Source: Nitrospira defluvii (lineage in GTDB: Bacteria > Nitrospirota > Nitrospiria > Nitrospirales > Nitrospiraceae). Taken from it: DNA of 43,613 nucleotides. The position numbers were made by a program, and so were the translations under genes. Numbering within the stretch: the stretch's first letter is position 1; each line of letters begins with the position of its first letter. The notes under the pieces were generated by a model that worked only from the letters and a program-made list of their open reading frames with translations, was not told the DNA's origin and did not search any database. Where the stretch lies: assembly GCA_011525625.1 (NCBI GenBank), contig WYAX01000001.1, positions 1 to 43,613 of the forward strand. The letters are read 5' to 3'. Below are positions 33,735 through 41,985 of this stretch, one piece after another.

Positions 33735-33908
33735 TTAGGTAGTCGGAACGATCGTGCGAGACCAGCGAGCCTTGGCAGCAAGCGAGGCGATGGCATGACG
33801 CTGTTCAGGGGTGAGACGTTGGGCTCTAGCGATCTCACCCTTCTTCGCGCCGAGTTTTCCCAGGGACACTGCGTGTGGATTCTTGGCTTTATCGGTTGGG
33901 GTAGACAT
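33735..33908 (-). CDS. Small basic protein upstream of Fic
   Basis: 57 residues from ATG 33908 (CAAGGA upstream), ending at the TAA at 33735. The centre reads AVSLGKLGAKKGEIARAQR followed by LTPEQRHAIASLAAKARW. This pattern recurs in small bacterial proteins related to KGG/stress-induced repeats and is rich in Lys and Arg. It points the same way as fic and lies 79 bases upstream of it, so the two may be co-transcribed or share control. Function unknown; a nucleic-acid-binding or antitoxin role is possible but unproven. Confidence 0.6.
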   Translation of the reverse strand: MSTPTDKAKNPHAVSLGKLGAKKGEIARAQRLTPEQRHAIASLAAKARWSRTIVPTT

Positions 33909-34029
33909 GAACTCTATCCTTGTAGCGAATTATCCGTAAACAGGTCAGGGGAAGGATGGCCCCAAAGAGGTCTTCTTTGGAGACGTTGTTCCAGTCAATC
34001 ATACGCCGGCGTTGGCGTGTTGTGAATTC

Positions 34030-34102
34030 AAATAAGGACAGCGATGAGGTCAAATGAGGACACTCTCAATCAAAGTAGGACAGCTACGGGGTAATTAGGA
34101 CA
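34030..34102 (+). repeat. Right array of AAATTAGGACA-type repeats
   Basis: Four direct copies at 34030 (AAATAAGGACA), 34052 (AAATGAGGACA), 34072 (AAAGTAGGACA) and 34092 (TAATTAGGACA), spaced 20-22 bases. They have the same polarity as the left array at 32037-32161. Together they bracket a 2-kb segment holding the transposase fragment, the CRISPR-like repeat and the Fic module. Confidence 0.6.
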
Positions 34103-34518
34103 ACACCGGCAAAGATGGTGCGTGGGCCTCCTCAAGGATCCTCGTCCACATTCTCAATTCAGATGTCAGCCGCACTGAGACAAGTCACGCGCTCGCTCCA
34201 GGTGGCCTGAGGCGTGCGCTGGTCGACAAGCCCGGCGAGCCAGCGCAATCGACTCTGGTGCGCCTCGGACATCCGAATATACTCAAGGCCCACCGGCCCG
34301 TTCGCGGACCAAACGGACGTAGGGTAGCGGGCCAGGGAAGGCCCATTGCTGAGAGGCGTGGTCTCAATTTCAGGAGGAGCACGCTATATGTTGATACACG
34401 TATGGACTGTGTCATTTTCATACGTTTATTTATTTATGAAGGGAAAAACATACACACCCACATTTCGAGCCCATTATGCTAGGGTTGGGGCCCCATACTT
34501 CAATCGAAAGGACCCCGC
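34103..34518. other. Region without a recognised gene
   Basis: No frame on either strand shows family features. The right part (34385-34500) is markedly AT-richer than its surroundings and probably carries the promoter of the next small gene. Confidence 0.4.
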
Positions 34519-34707
34519 ATGGATTTTAAAGAAGGGCTTCGTTCTGAGGTACACAACTTCCTCCACAGCACGGAACGGCTGCTGAGTATCGACACCACAG
34601 AATGTCCGCTGTCAGACCTCGAATGGGGACTCCTCGGTTATGCGCTTGAAAATGTCGCCAAAAAACTCTTCCACAGCCAGATTGGACCCTCGCCGCCACT
34701 TGCCTAG
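34519..34707 (+). CDS. Small hypothetical protein
   Basis: 62 residues: MDFKEGLRSEVHNFLHSTER then PLSDLEWGLLGYALENVAKK, predicted mostly helical and amphipathic, with no signal peptide. GAAAGGA lies 6-8 bases before the ATG and an AT-rich stretch precedes it, which supports a real gene. I do not recognise the family. Confidence 0.55.
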   Translation: MDFKEGLRSEVHNFLHSTERLLSIDTTECPLSDLEWGLLGYALENVAKKLFHSQIGPSPPLA

Positions 34708-34920
34708 TTCTCGACCGACCAGCTCCTCGCCGGCTTCCTGCACCGTTACTCTCTAAGTCATCACTAGCCCTGCGGTCCGTTCGTGTTTGGACCACCAATC
34801 CCTCAACACTCCCCATCAGGTTGACGTGTTACGCGAATGCCACGCCTCCGCCCCTCGCTTCGCGACAGGCCTCAACGTGCAGGGGACGAGACCCGGCCTG
34901 ATCCCTCCGCCTGATCCCAG

Positions 34921-35256
34921 TCACGACATTCGCCCACCCATGTGACCGGTGATGACGCGCTGGAGGCGACGCTGATCCATTGGTGGGAGCGTTGGCCAGC
35001 GCAGCCCGCATTCCTGCCCACGTGCCCAGGCGACCTGGGCGGAGGGCACCACAATCGCGTCTCGTCGGCCTGGTAAGGAGATGAGGAGTTCGAGCTCCGT
35101 CCCGACCCGCGGGCAGACGGGCCCAGCCATCCGGCACCCATCGAGGGAGAGATTCCAGAGCGTGCCGGCCGCTTGCAGGTCCGCCGTCGAGACCACGACT
35201 GTACACTGCACAGGCAGTCGATACTGGGAACGGACGCGAAACGTCGCGGTGGACAT
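34921..35256 (-). CDS. PilZ-domain protein
   Basis: 111 residues forming one PilZ domain: FRVRSQYRLPVQCTVVV contains the Arg-rich c-di-GMP binding start, and LWNLSLDGCRM is the second motif (usual DxSxxG, here NLSLDG). It ends with VAWARGQECGLRW, as PilZ domains do. PilZ proteins bind c-di-GMP and adjust motility, adhesion or polysaccharide export. The RxxxR motif is present as R6...R13 rather than in strict form, so ligand binding is likely but not certain. CGGAGG precedes the ATG. Confidence 0.8.
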   Translation of the reverse strand: MSTATFRVRSQYRLPVQCTVVVSTADLQAAGTLWNLSLDGCRMAGPVCPRVGTELELLISLPGRRDAIVVPSAQVAWARGQECGLRWPTLPPMDQRRLQRVITGHMGGRMS

Positions 35257-35280
35257 CGGCGCAACCTCCGTTCGGGGTGA

Positions 35281-35648
35281 TCAGTCTGCGAGGGCGTATC
35301 GGGGGGCCGTGCTGACGGCCGGCATGGGAGTGGTCTGGCGAAGGAAGCGGGTGAGGATCACGGTATCTTCTGGCCTGAGCCCCTCGAATCGAAGGCCACA
35401 TTCCCCATCCCGCACCCAGGTGACGAGCGCCTCCTCGATGACACGGCACGCGATGCCCCGGGAAGGATGACGAACAGGGCCAGCGTCATGCCGGGCACGA
35501 CCGCTGCCGACGTCTCCACATGACCATGCGTCAGCGAGAGCCCCAGGAGGGTTCCCTCATCATGGATGCCCTCCACGCCGGAGTAGAGCGCACAGGGGAT
35601 GGGAACACGGCGGGCCACGGGGTCTTGGGAGGGTCTACGGTGCTGCAT
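35281..35648 (-). pseudogene. PilZ-domain protein broken by a frameshift
   Basis: From about ATG 35648 the frame reads VARRVPIPCALYSGVEG, LLGLSLTHG and MTLALFVILPG, the first part of a PilZ domain. It then derails near 35436-35450. A -1 shift restores VIEEALVTWVRDGECGLRF, EGLRPEDTVILTRFLR and a stop at 35281, giving a complete domain. Either a real mutation or a miscalled base has split it. It sits just upstream of the intact PilZ gene on the same strand, so the two may be a duplicated pair. Confidence 0.65.
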
Positions 35649-36132
35649 ACAGGACAGTCGACCGCAGCCAGTGCACATGCAGTATCCCGCGTTGGGCGGG
35701 ACCGCATCCCACTCCTTTGGGTGACGCACAGTCGCCAGGACCGGAGAGGTGACCGCGCTGGTGATCACCGACGCGCGCCGCTGTTCGGAGATGGAGCACG
35801 GCACATCCCCATCCGACAGAGATGGCCGGAGATATTTTGCCGGAAGCGTTCATACCGGCGTGCGATCCGCCTCGGTCCGTTTCGTGCGGCTCAGACGATC
35901 CGGCGTGTCCCACGTCCCTCTCGCACACCATCCGACATTTGCGTTGATGTGTGTCCGCTCCTGACCTGTTCCACGGACCTCGCCGGGCTCCACACCACAC
36001 GTGCTTGACGCGGGTGCACGGTGAAGATGAGCCAGCTCTTTAGGCCTGAGGAAGCGGTCGGGCTAAACACACACGGGCTGCGCGCGTTTCCGACCCACGG
36101 CGCGACGGCATTCACCACAGATGAGGTTTCCA
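35649..36132. other. Region without a recognised gene
   Basis: Long frames exist on both strands because of high GC, but none shows domain features. It separates the divergent PilZ genes (minus) and the small genes at 36133 and 36652 (plus), so promoters for both sides should lie here; none is clear by eye. Confidence 0.4.
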
Positions 36133-36564
36133 ATGGACCACACGCCCATTCACTTTCACTACTTGCAACAGAAACTCCAGGAATGGAAGGCCAATGACCT
36201 GTTGTTTCCGCCACTCCAGCTGAGTTGGATGCGCTTTCAGGAGGTCGCCACGCGGGACATCCTGCCGGTGCTGCACGAGGCGCGAGCCATCCTGGAGGCC
36301 GAGGGATTGGATGTCTCCATCACCGATCTGGATGAGGAGACACGATCGTTGGGGTTGTACGTGAAGGATGTCGGCCTGTTTTTTACGGCCAGTGACGACG
36401 CGAGGACGATCCATCTCACGGCTCGCCGTCTGAACGCAGAGGAGGCCGGGTATGAAAGCCGCCTCCGCTACGAGAGCGCAAACGGGGACGCCCTCCGCCG
36501 GCTGGTGGAGGAGACGCTCCTTCGGCTGCTGGGCCCTCGGCGGGCCAAACCCGTGAATCAGTAA
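36133..36564 (+). CDS. Hypothetical protein, paralogue-like to the next gene
   Basis: 143 residues from ATG 36133 (GAGG 8 bases upstream). It is mixed helical and beta, without signal peptide or membrane helix: FHYLQQKLQEWKANDLLF, VLHEARAILEAEGLDVSI, LGLYVKDVGLFF. The pattern 'helix, EGL, beta, LGLxV' also occurs in the downstream gene. Not recognised; no motif points to a reaction. Confidence 0.6.
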   Translation: MDHTPIHFHYLQQKLQEWKANDLLFPPLQLSWMRFQEVATRDILPVLHEARAILEAEGLDVSITDLDEETRSLGLYVKDVGLFFTASDDARTIHLTARRLNAEEAGYESRLRYESANGDALRRLVEETLLRLLGPRRAKPVNQ

Positions 36565-36651
36565 GCGATCAGGTGGCGCGGCGTGCAGGACGCCGTCGCG
36601 CCACCATCCAGGTTCAGAACCACACGCTCACGTGAACAAGTGAGGATGACG

Positions 36652-37080
36652 ATGCGAGATGACAGCCCGACATTGTGGAATTTGAGAATGGCCATACGCG
36701 ACGGGCAAGATGCAGGAGACTTACCGTGTGAATCTGTGCCAGGTCGTCAATTTCAAGTCATGGCCAACGAGATCGCGGCGCCGGTCTTGAGCCGCATGGT
36801 CAATGCCCTCTGCATCGAGGGCCTGTCCGCCTATGTCATTCTGGCCCTGGATGCGGCCACGCCCTACCTCGGCCTCGAAATCGCCGAGCCGGTGACCACG
36901 CTCTGGATCTACCCGTCGGCGACCGCCCAGGGCATCACCACGAGCGTCCACGGCGGACGCTATCTCGACTATAACTGCGACCGACAGGTGCCGTATCGAC
37001 TCGTCAGTGTGACACGATTGGACGCCATGCTGACTGAACAGCTCCGTCTGGTCCTGTCCCCGTCCTTTCCACTGATCTAA
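36652..37080 (+). CDS. Hypothetical protein, paralogue-like to the previous gene
   Basis: 142 residues from ATG 36652, chosen because GTGAGG lies 6 bases upstream. It carries VLSRMVNALCIEGLSAYVIL and YLGLEIAEPVTTLWIYPS, echoing the helix-EGL-beta-LGL pattern of the previous protein, which suggests a shared fold and an old duplication. The 87-base gap fits one operon. Function unknown. Confidence 0.6.
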   Translation: MRDDSPTLWNLRMAIRDGQDAGDLPCESVPGRQFQVMANEIAAPVLSRMVNALCIEGLSAYVILALDAATPYLGLEIAEPVTTLWIYPSATAQGITTSVHGGRYLDYNCDRQVPYRLVSVTRLDAMLTEQLRLVLSPSFPLI

Positions 37081-38090
37081 GTGCGGATCCCCCCATCGGT
37101 CGGATCGGACACCCGCCCCTAACGCCTCGTATGAGTGCCCCGCGCACAATCACGCACCAGCGCCACTCAAGGCTCGCCGAGCAGCGCTGATATCGTGTGC
37201 GAGGGTCCGTCCCTGGGGAGCGGACACGTTTGAAGACCATGGAGAACGCAACCAGGGGGGCAGGATGACGCCCGCCTCTTTCCGTTCGAGACCTGGCCTG
37301 ACACACGCCAATCTCCGCACCCGTAAGGGCGTGTGCATGATGCACCATGCCTCACGAACGTGTCGTCGTGCCGGCTCCCTCCTGAACGCCCGGCCTCCCC
37401 CACTTTCCTCGACAGAGTGCCCACGTCACTCACCACATCGATCGCACGGGTTCCCCTCTCCGAACCGGCCCTTGTGCAACCCTCCCCCGGCAAGACCACC
37501 GAGAGCGCGCTGCCTCAGTCGCCACGGCTGAGGATAGTGTCCCAACATGGTGCCTTGCCCCACCGGATGGTCCGGCTCGGCCTTCCCACATCTCGCGGCG
37601 GCTCCCCTTGGCGAAACCAGCCCTTGCGTACGATGGGCTCCTGACACTGTCGAGACCTCTGCGTCGCCTCATTGCATGCCTCACAGTCGAAGTGGTCTGT
37701 TTCGGACCCGTGCGTGCGGGGATCGCGTAAAAACTCCTGAGCCGTTTCGCGAGCTTGCACCCCGCCCACCAAGTTCTACCACGATGATACGTCCCAATCC
37801 GGGGCGTGTATTTTCGCGGACTTCGGTGCACGCTCGTGCTCCTCCGTTTTGTCTGTACACCTTGGTATGTCTGTTTCGTCTGTGCATTGTCGATCCACAA
37901 GACCCATCCGCAGGCATCTCAAACCAACAACTTAGCCATCCAGCGTCACGCCCGTGCACGCCAGTTTCGCGGCTGATCTGACCGAGATCGCTGGGCATAG
38001 ATGTTGGCCCTGACGCCTATCTTTCCTCCTAAAGCGAGCCATCGTGCGGCGCCATCCGACACGAAGGACACATGAGAGGAGGAGGATCTG
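37081..38090. other. One-kilobase region without a confident gene
   Basis: GC-rich, with overlapping open frames on several strands and no clear domain. The only candidate is an 85-codon minus-strand frame at 37515-37772 with a Cys cluster (HFDCEACNEATQRSRQC), resembling small zinc-binding phage or island proteins, but its start would be TTG or GTG without a clear ribosome binding site. Confidence 0.35.
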
Positions 38091-39365
38091 ATGGACAACA
38101 CCTGCACAAATCCAGAAACCACGCTCAATGAGCTGGTCGAAACAATAGACGCTACCACACCGGCCACCATACCATCCGGTAAACCTGCCCCTAGTCGCCG
38201 TGCGGGCCGGAGAAAATCAAAGGCCGCACGTCCCGAGGCCATCTCACTCGCTCTGGGACAATATGCCGCGCAGCAATTGGTCCTCGAGCGTACCTGCTGC
38301 GCGAACGGCGACGGCAAACTTGCGACAGTCGAGGCGTGGGAAACACTGGTGAAGACGCTGCCATCCTGGCTGACGGCGATGCCACTGCCTTCAATTAAAC
38401 CATACGACTGTGAGAGATACTTTTCGGAACTCGAGGCACGACACCGGGCTGGCACGCTGGTGGAGAAGACGATGGCGGTACGCAAACGGTTTCTACGATC
38501 CTTGCTGCAGCGGGCACGGCAGGAGAATTTGATTGACAGTAACCCCTGTGCAGCACTCCTTTTGGCCGAATACAAAAGCCAGGGACGTGGCGCCGGCCCG
38601 TGCGAGGTCACGGAAGAGCAGACGCTATCCCCCGATCAAATGGTACGCGTGTTGGTAGTAGCCGCATGCGCCGTGCCGCCCATTTTCTTTGTGTTGGTGG
38701 CGGTTATGCTCCTGACAGGCATGCTGGGCGGAGAGGCACGGGCGCTCCAGCTCGGCGACCTCCAATTAGATCATTGCTGTGGGCAAAATCGCCGGCCCCG
38801 TATTTGGATCCGCCACATTGAACATCATGGAACGCTCAGCCCGGCCGGATGGGAAGAACGCTACGTCGACGTGCCTCCGGTGCTCGAGGCGATTTTGTGC
38901 TGGTGGATTAGCACGCGAGGCATCACGGAAGCACAAGCCTTGTTGTTTTCCGGGCCGTTACCCCGGAAAGGCAGCCGTCGGGCGGAGCGTGTCCAACCAG
39001 GGCGCACGGATTGGTGCGTCCCCGTCGAAACCGTCAAGGCAAACTGGCAACGAATTCGACAGCTCGCCGTGCCTGGCTCCCAACTCTCGTTGACAGCCCT
39101 GCGCTATGCCTTCAGCACGGTTTCATTGCTCCTGGGAGAAGATCCCCTGTATGTGTCGCTGCAGGTAGGCCATCGGACCTTGAGATACACGGAGAAAATC
39201 TTTCGCAAGTTCATCAACGTCCCCAGCCAGGGGGCGTTTGCCGCCTCGACGGAGGACTTGAGGGCTGCACTTGCACCCGCATTACAAATGCCCATCCAAC
39301 AGCCACGCCGTCAGGCCAAAACGACGCGTCGTGCTCGTCCCTCAGCGACTCCTCAGTCTCTGTAG
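38091..39365 (+). CDS. Tyrosine-recombinase-like protein lacking the catalytic Tyr
   Basis: 424 residues with a core-binding domain (about 50-170) and a catalytic-type domain (about 180-390). The first Arg is present (GGEARALQLGDL, R217) and so is the second (R338 in SLTALRYAF), but the usual His before it is T335. The His of VGHR is H361. Ten residues later, where its paralogue at 40347 has Tyr, it has Phe (F371, codon TTT at 39201). It should therefore bind DNA and perhaps a partner but not cut by itself. AGGAGGAGG precedes the ATG. A Thr/Pro-rich N-terminus and an Arg-rich tail are extra. Confidence 0.82.
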   Translation: MDNTCTNPETTLNELVETIDATTPATIPSGKPAPSRRAGRRKSKAARPEAISLALGQYAAQQLVLERTCCANGDGKLATVEAWETLVKTLPSWLTAMPLPSIKPYDCERYFSELEARHRAGTLVEKTMAVRKRFLRSLLQRARQENLIDSNPCAALLLAEYKSQGRGAGPCEVTEEQTLSPDQMVRVLVVAACAVPPIFFVLVAVMLLTGMLGGEARALQLGDLQLDHCCGQNRRPRIWIRHIEHHGTLSPAGWEERYVDVPPVLEAILCWWISTRGITEAQALLFSGPLPRKGSRRAERVQPGRTDWCVPVETVKANWQRIRQLAVPGSQLSLTALRYAFSTVSLLLGEDPLYVSLQVGHRTLRYTEKIFRKFINVPSQGAFAASTEDLRAALAPALQMPIQQPRRQAKTTRRARPSATPQSL

Positions 39366-39391
39366 CTTCCGCACATTCCCCATGTCATTCC

Positions 39392-39424
39392 ATTGGTCTC
39401 AGGCGCACATCGCCTGGGACCAAT
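39392..39424 (+). terminator. Strong hairpin after the recombinase
   Basis: ATTGGTCTCAGGCG pairs with CGCCTGGGACCAAT around a CACAT loop, a 14-base stem with one G-U pair, 27 bases after the stop of the recombinase at 39365. There is no U run, so termination is plausible but not certain. Confidence 0.45.
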
Positions 39425-39465
39425 AGCCTCCTCCTGACCACTGACTTCCGCGGCAGAGTCATGCA

Positions 39466-39499
39466 GTGGGACCATCCGGAATATTCCGGATGGTCCCAC
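39466..39499. repeat. Perfect 34-bp palindrome
   Basis: GTGGGACCATCCGGAAT followed by its exact complement, with no loop, between the two recombinase units. It could be a recombination or protein-binding site, or a bidirectional terminator. No second copy was noticed in the window. The remaining gap to 39731 shows nothing else apart from a good ribosome binding site (AAGGAGG) for the next gene. Confidence 0.65.
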
Positions 39500-39731
39500 G
39501 TATGGCCCAGCGCTCTTTCGTCCAAACCTCGCTCATACCCCTCTTTCCCTTGAGTGATCACGAGAAGGCCGTCCGGCGGATCGTGACCATTACGTCCCGC
39601 CACAAACAAACCGTTCTTGACAGCATCTCGTCCTGTCGCCGCGTCCTCCCCTCAGTAAGATCCAGGGTGGGTGGGATAAGGCCCGAGCCATCCCATTGTG
39701 ATCTGGCAGTCCATTACCAAGGAGGATTGCC

Positions 39732-39983
39732 ATGTCGCGCAAGTCGAAACAGTGTGAACAATGTGCCGATGAACCCGTGGGAGGATCCCGATCCCTTGAT
39801 CTGCCCTTACTGACAGTGGCCGATGTTGCTGAGTTGCTCAATGTCCCGAAGAGCACGGTTTACCGCCTGGTTCGGCGACGGGAGCTTGAGACTATTCGGC
39901 TAGGGCGGCACTTCCGGTTTCAGCGGTCTGCTCTCTGTGCATGTATTAATAACAGGAGGTGCCTCAATGATCAAAAAAGATAA
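39732..39983 (+). CDS. Excisionase/MerR-type helix-turn-helix protein
   Basis: 83 residues. The central part LLTVADVAELLNVPKSTVYR followed by LVRRRELETIRLGRHFRF is the excisionase-family DNA-binding domain. Two CxxC-like Cys (CEQC) lie near the N-terminus. Such proteins steer recombination direction or regulate recombinase genes. It overlaps the next gene by 17 bases and has AAGGAGG 7 bases upstream. Confidence 0.85.
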   Translation: MSRKSKQCEQCADEPVGGSRSLDLPLLTVADVAELLNVPKSTVYRLVRRRELETIRLGRHFRFQRSALCACINNRRCLNDQKR

Positions 39984-40344
39984 TCACCCCACACAGCCGT
40001 GGGTGTGCAACATCCGGGGCCAGGGAGTTCACTACCACCGCCGGTTTGCAACGCGGACGGAGGCACAAGACTTTGCAGCGATGATTCGCACGACCCGTCG
40101 TGCATCCGAGGGAGACACGAATGGTGAAGCCTCGGGTGCGCAGACGTTCGAGTCCTTCGTGCGCGAGTGCATCGAGGAACAGAACGGACCTTCAGCCACC
40201 ATTGGTCCCAGTACGGTCGTTGGATGGGAAAGCAAGCTCAATCGGATGCCGCGTTGGTTTCGTAAGAAACAACTGCATCGAATTACCCCGCAGCATTGTT
40301 TCGAATATTTGCAGTGGCTGCTCAACAAACAACGGGAGGAATGA
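39967..40344 (+). CDS. N-terminal half of a split tyrosine recombinase
   Basis: 125 residues from ATG 39967 (AACAGGAGG upstream). It holds an arm-binding-like segment (PWVCNIRGQGVHYHRRFATR, then TEAQDFAAMI) and the first helices of a core-binding domain (TFESFVRECIEEQ, RITPQHCFEYLQWLL). It stops where an intact integrase would continue with the rest of that domain, which the next ORF encodes in another frame. The stop TGA overlaps an ATG of that ORF, and GGGAGG precedes the second start, so two coupled polypeptides are likely. Confidence 0.7.
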   Translation: MIKKDNHPTQPWVCNIRGQGVHYHRRFATRTEAQDFAAMIRTTRRASEGDTNGEASGAQTFESFVRECIEEQNGPSATIGPSTVVGWESKLNRMPRWFRKKQLHRITPQHCFEYLQWLLNKQREE

Positions 40345-40346
40345 CC

Positions 40347-41309
40347 ATGGCGAAGAGTAAAGGGAAAACTAAGAAGGCGCGGGGGTATGCGAAGGGCACA
40401 GTCAGTCAGAAATGGGGTTTTCTGCGGAGAATGCTGGAGGCCGCGAAGGAAGCCGGCAAGATTCCATTCAATCCAGCTGTGAATCTGTCTCCTAATGGCG
40501 GGCGTCGTGCGCGCCGCCCCGCAAGTCCCTTAGAGGAAAGCAACACGTTGAACCAAGAGGAGCTTACTCAGGTGCTAGCCATTGCGGCAAGAGAGGCAGC
40601 AAGAGAGGCAGCGAGAGAGGCGGCGAGGTGGGTCGTCGTCCTCCTCGCTCTCATGGGCCTGGCTGGCCTTCGTTTTGGGGAGGCCCGTGCACTGCAGTTA
40701 GGGGATCTAGAGCTTGATCACACCAACCCGCACAACGTCCCCACCCCGCGTATTCACGTGCGGCGCACCGAACGAATCGGTATCCTCGGACCGCCAAAAC
40801 ATGGCAGGGATCGTTATGTATCAGTGACGCCAGTCTTAGCTGAACTCCTTCGGTGCTATCTGGCATACTTGCACGTGGCAAAATCAGGGACGATCTGGCT
40901 GTTCCCTGGAAGAGGCCCGAAAAGCATCGGCAAAGTACGCGACAACTTTGAGCGAGGAGGACATGATCCTGCACTCAAATGGTGTATCGCCGAGCGGACA
41001 GCCCGAAAGCATTTGAAACCTGTTCTGGAGGCCGCCAATCTCGGGCGACGGCTGAGCCCCAAATCGTTTCGCCATGCATTTTGCACTATCGCGCTGACTC
41101 AGGGTGAATCGTTACGGTGGGTCTCGGCGGAGATGGGACACCGTGACGTGATGGTAACGCAACAGGTGTATGGACGGTGGGCACAGCCGCGCGGCCTCGG
41201 AAAGCTGGTCGAGTGGCTCTCGGCGCAGGACATCCCGGAACGATCCTATTATGGTGAACCAGAGGCCGCCGCTAGGTTGGCTCTGTATGACATATCACTG
41301 CCCTCTTAG
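40347..41309 (+). CDS. C-terminal half of a split tyrosine recombinase (catalytic)
   Basis: 320 residues from ATG 40347 (GGGAGG 8 bases upstream; ATG 40341 is an alternative). It begins with the second half of a core-binding domain (GTVSQKWGFLRRMLEAAKE) and then the catalytic domain: R114 in FGEARALQLGDL, K239-S-F-R242 in the HxxR position, H265 in EMGHRD and Y275 in TQQVYGRW. The set is complete apart from Lys for His, which occurs in active members. A 12-base tandem repeat at about 40587-40622 encodes EAAREAAREAAR in the linker. It is paralogous to the protein at 38091. Confidence 0.82.
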   Translation: MAKSKGKTKKARGYAKGTVSQKWGFLRRMLEAAKEAGKIPFNPAVNLSPNGGRRARRPASPLEESNTLNQEELTQVLAIAAREAAREAAREAARWVVVLLALMGLAGLRFGEARALQLGDLELDHTNPHNVPTPRIHVRRTERIGILGPPKHGRDRYVSVTPVLAELLRCYLAYLHVAKSGTIWLFPGRGPKSIGKVRDNFERGGHDPALKWCIAERTARKHLKPVLEAANLGRRLSPKSFRHAFCTIALTQGESLRWVSAEMGHRDVMVTQQVYGRWAQPRGLGKLVEWLSAQDIPERSYYGEPEAAARLALYDISLPS

Positions 41310-41335
41310 TCCGCGGATACCTTAAGCCATACCGC

Positions 41336-41362
41336 CCCCACGCCGGATCTCCGCGCGTGGGG
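41336..41362 (+). terminator. Hairpin after the split recombinase
   Basis: CCCCACGC pairs with GCGTGGGG, with an inner CGGA/TCCG stem, 27 bases after the recombinase stop. The GC-rich stem suggests a terminator, but no U run follows. Confidence 0.5.
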
Positions 41363-41985
41363 CTCTGCGGTGAGAAACGGCCACTCCATTTTTCTGCACA
41401 GTGGAGTACCAGTCTTCCAATGATTGAGCCTCTTGTCTGACTGCAGCACTCTTCAACACGCCGGAGTTTAATTGTTGAGAAGAGTTCCTAGGTGCAGGTG
41501 TGAATTTATCGATCACTTCTCGAGGAAGTGTTCCAGATTATCGAAATCGCACTGACCAGTCCCGTTTTCCCTTAGTTTTCTATGATTTAGTATGACGACT
41601 TTACGTCGGTATAAGGATATGAGCCAACGTGGCCGTTCTCATGATCTCCCATGGTGGCCAATGTCACCAGATCCGCTCCCATAGCGTTGATCCCCTGTAA
41701 CACGCCACGGCATCTGATAGCCCCTCACTACAATCTCCTGTTTTTTGCCCTTCATCGCGAATCGATTCCATCCCTCCAAGCACGAAGGGAAATACTGGAC
41801 GAGGGGAAACCAGTGGCCAACACATTTCCCTGGTGCCTTGGCTGGCCGTCGCGACGGACCACAACAGACACCAGTCCATGACCCCGCCCCCGCCATGAAC
41901 TCCCTATTCAGGCATCAAACCCCAAGGCTGGCGCCTTCCTGCATGAGCCAACCTGAAAGCAGATGGCTCCCCCGTCCCAGACACT
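41363..41985. other. Region without a recognised gene
   Basis: No credible gene. A minus-strand frame around 41587-41700 reads GINAMGADLVTLATMGDH, recalling the end of universal stress proteins, but it is too short and diverged to call. The base composition is lower in GC than elsewhere, consistent with acquired or decaying DNA. Confidence 0.35.

Noticed and set aside
34185..34421. 78-codon minus-strand frame after the right repeat array
   Set aside because: No domain, no ribosome binding site, and a composition typical of shadow frames.
34829..35449. 206-codon minus-strand frame
   Set aside because: The PilZ protein at 34921-35256 in another frame accounts for this DNA; the long frame has Arg/Pro-rich shadow composition.
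41587..41700. Minus-strand stretch resembling the end of a universal stress protein
   Set aside because: About 35 residues with weak similarity and no start; noted in the gap entry only.
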